From: an uncultured bacterium
Lineage (GTDB): Bacteria > Verrucomicrobiota > Verrucomicrobiia > CAIQCK01
Length of the DNA stretch: 32,969 nt
Reading direction: 5' to 3'
Assembly: GCA_903870275.1 (NCBI GenBank)
Contig: CAIQCK010000006.1
Span: 1 to 32,969, forward strand
The first letter of the stretch is position 1. Each line of letters begins with the position of its first letter. The notes below the pieces were generated by a model, which had not been told where the DNA came from, searched no databases, and saw nothing but the letters and a program-made list of their open reading frames with translations. Shown piece after piece: positions 31,987-32,969 of this stretch. Both the position numbers and the translations under genes were made by a program.

Positions 31987-32793
31987 ATGATCACAAACGA
32001 AACCAACGCAACCATGGCGGTGTTCCTCGACCTGGAGAACATCGCCCTCGGCGCGCTCGACGCCCATTATCCGCAGTTCGATATCCGGAAGGTGCTCGAA
32101 CGCCTCCTGCTCAAGGGCCAGATCGTCGTCAAGAAGGCCTACTGCGATTTCGACCGCTACAAGGCATTCAAGCGCGACCTGCACGAGGCCGCGTTCGAGT
32201 TGATCGAAATCCCGCACGTGCGCCAGTCCGGCAAGAACTCCGCCGACATCCGCATGGTCGTGGACGCGCTCGACCTTTGCTACACCAAGGGCCACGTGGA
32301 CACTTTCGTCATCATCAGCGGCGACTCCGATTTCTCGCCGCTCGTGAGCAAGCTGCGCGAGAACGCCAAGACCGTCATCGGCGTCGGCGTCAAAAACTCC
32401 ACCTCCGATCTGTTCATCAGCAACTGCGACACGTTCATCTACTACGACGACCTCGTGCGCGCCCAGCCGTCGAAGGCGCGGCAGCGCCGGGCGGCCACCG
32501 CCCCCGTCGTCGCCAAGCCCGTCGAGGGCGAGAACACGGGGCCGTCGCTCGAAAAGGCGTTTGACCTTGTCCTGGAAACGCTGGAAGCCCTCACCGAGGA
32601 ACGCAATGAGGACGACAGCATCTGGGGCTCGATGATCAAGCAGGCCATCAAGCGCCGCAGTCCCGGCTTCAACGAGCGCGCCTACGGTTTCCGCTCGTTC
32701 AACGACATGCTGCTGGAAGCGCAGAAGCGCGGTTTGGTGAAGCTGGAGCCGGACAAGAAGTCCGGCGGCTACACCGTCCGTGCCGCCGAGTAG
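31987..32793 (+). CDS. NYN domain ribonuclease-like protein with OST-HTH/LOTUS domain
   Basis: The N-terminal 165 residues form a NYN (PIN-like, LabA/DUF88) domain: FLDLENI with the first Asp, KKAYCDFDRYK, SADIRMVVDALDL and the hallmark ISGDSDFSPLV, giving the acidic metal-binding site of a putative RNase. A basic/acidic linker follows, then a C-terminal OST-HTH (LOTUS) domain (about 195-265; SIWGSMIKQAIKRRSPGFNERAYGFRSFNDMLLEAQKRGLVKL), known to bind RNA, notably G-rich or quadruplex forms. The combination points to cytoplasmic RNA processing or decay. It is transcribed away from the HzsA-related gene. No Shine-Dalgarno sequence is visible before the ATG at 31987. Confidence 0.88.
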   Translation: MITNETNATMAVFLDLENIALGALDAHYPQFDIRKVLERLLLKGQIVVKKAYCDFDRYKAFKRDLHEAAFELIEIPHVRQSGKNSADIRMVVDALDLCYTKGHVDTFVIISGDSDFSPLVSKLRENAKTVIGVGVKNSTSDLFISNCDTFIYYDDLVRAQPSKARQRRAATAPVVAKPVEGENTGPSLEKAFDLVLETLEALTEERNEDDSIWGSMIKQAIKRRSPGFNERAYGFRSFNDMLLEAQKRGLVKLEPDKKSGGYTVRAAE

Positions 32794-32860
32794 TCGAGCC
32801 AGCCGGTTTCACTCGGACTACGCTGTCGAAGAGTCCTCGCAGGCCGCGAAGGTTTATGAT

Positions 32861-32945
32861 CGGTGGGGCGAGACTCCGTCGAGCCTCCGCAGTCTGAAAG
32901 CTCGACACTTCCAAGAAGGAGGCTCGACGGAGTCTCGCCCCACCG
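32861..32945. repeat. Perfect 28-bp inverted repeat
   Basis: The arms 32861-32888 and 32918-32945 are exact reverse complements with a 29-base loop. The arm contains GGGGCGAGACTCCGTCGAGC. It lies 67 bases after the NYN gene, without a T-run. A related 12-base piece, GGAGGCTCGACG, occurs at 7499-7510, between the DUF2784 and NCS1 genes. Confidence 0.85.
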
Positions 32946-32969
32946 TCTTGGGTTGCGGCTCCGCCGCGC

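Overview
The window looks like a chromosomal piece from a high-GC, free-living bacterium, most likely a member of the Verrucomicrobiota (Pedosphaerales/Limisphaerales type). This is an inference from the gene content: an HzsA-related multiheme protein, GYF_2/DUF4190 membrane proteins, a fucose isomerase next to a secreted glycoside-hydrolase-like protein, and many dispersed palindromes between genes. No rRNA, complete tRNA or CRISPR array was recognised.

Layout. 1-141 is the edge of an insertion element, probably IS21-like. 199-1916 holds four small membrane proteins of unknown role. An aat gene (minus strand) follows. 2818-5885 is a YtrA-type GntR regulator, ABC ATPase and ABC permease operon with an operator palindrome in front, then a membrane-anchored LTPEQ-repeat protein. 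6986-8902 (minus) holds a DUF2784 protein and an NCS1 permease. 9086-14234 is a run of membrane proteins with a small winged-helix regulator and an IspH homologue; the palindrome ACTTTG-N5-CAAAGT occurs both in front of the first gene and at the start of ispH. malQ follows.

16272-21772 (minus) is the most interesting part: hisF-hisI-(membrane protein)-trpE-trpG-gdhA, read from a promoter followed by a 17-residue leader peptide, MNTTAQYQWWHGSGLKP, and an intrinsic terminator. The leader carries tandem Trp codons followed directly by a His codon, and part of it can pair perfectly with the 5' arm of the terminator. This reads as a ribosome-mediated transcription attenuator placed over a mixed histidine/tryptophan cluster. 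Most gaps between these genes are filled with short-word inverted repeats.

21864-25220 (plus) holds two GYF_2 membrane proteins, an MBL-fold hydrolase and an S1/P1-like nuclease. 25392-28675 holds L-fucose isomerase, a strong terminator, a composite nested palindrome, and a twin-arginine glycoside-hydrolase-like protein. 28714-31821 (minus) is a 1035-residue tetraheme HzsA-related protein, divergent from an NYN-LOTUS RNA-binding protein. The window ends in a perfect 28-bp inverted repeat.
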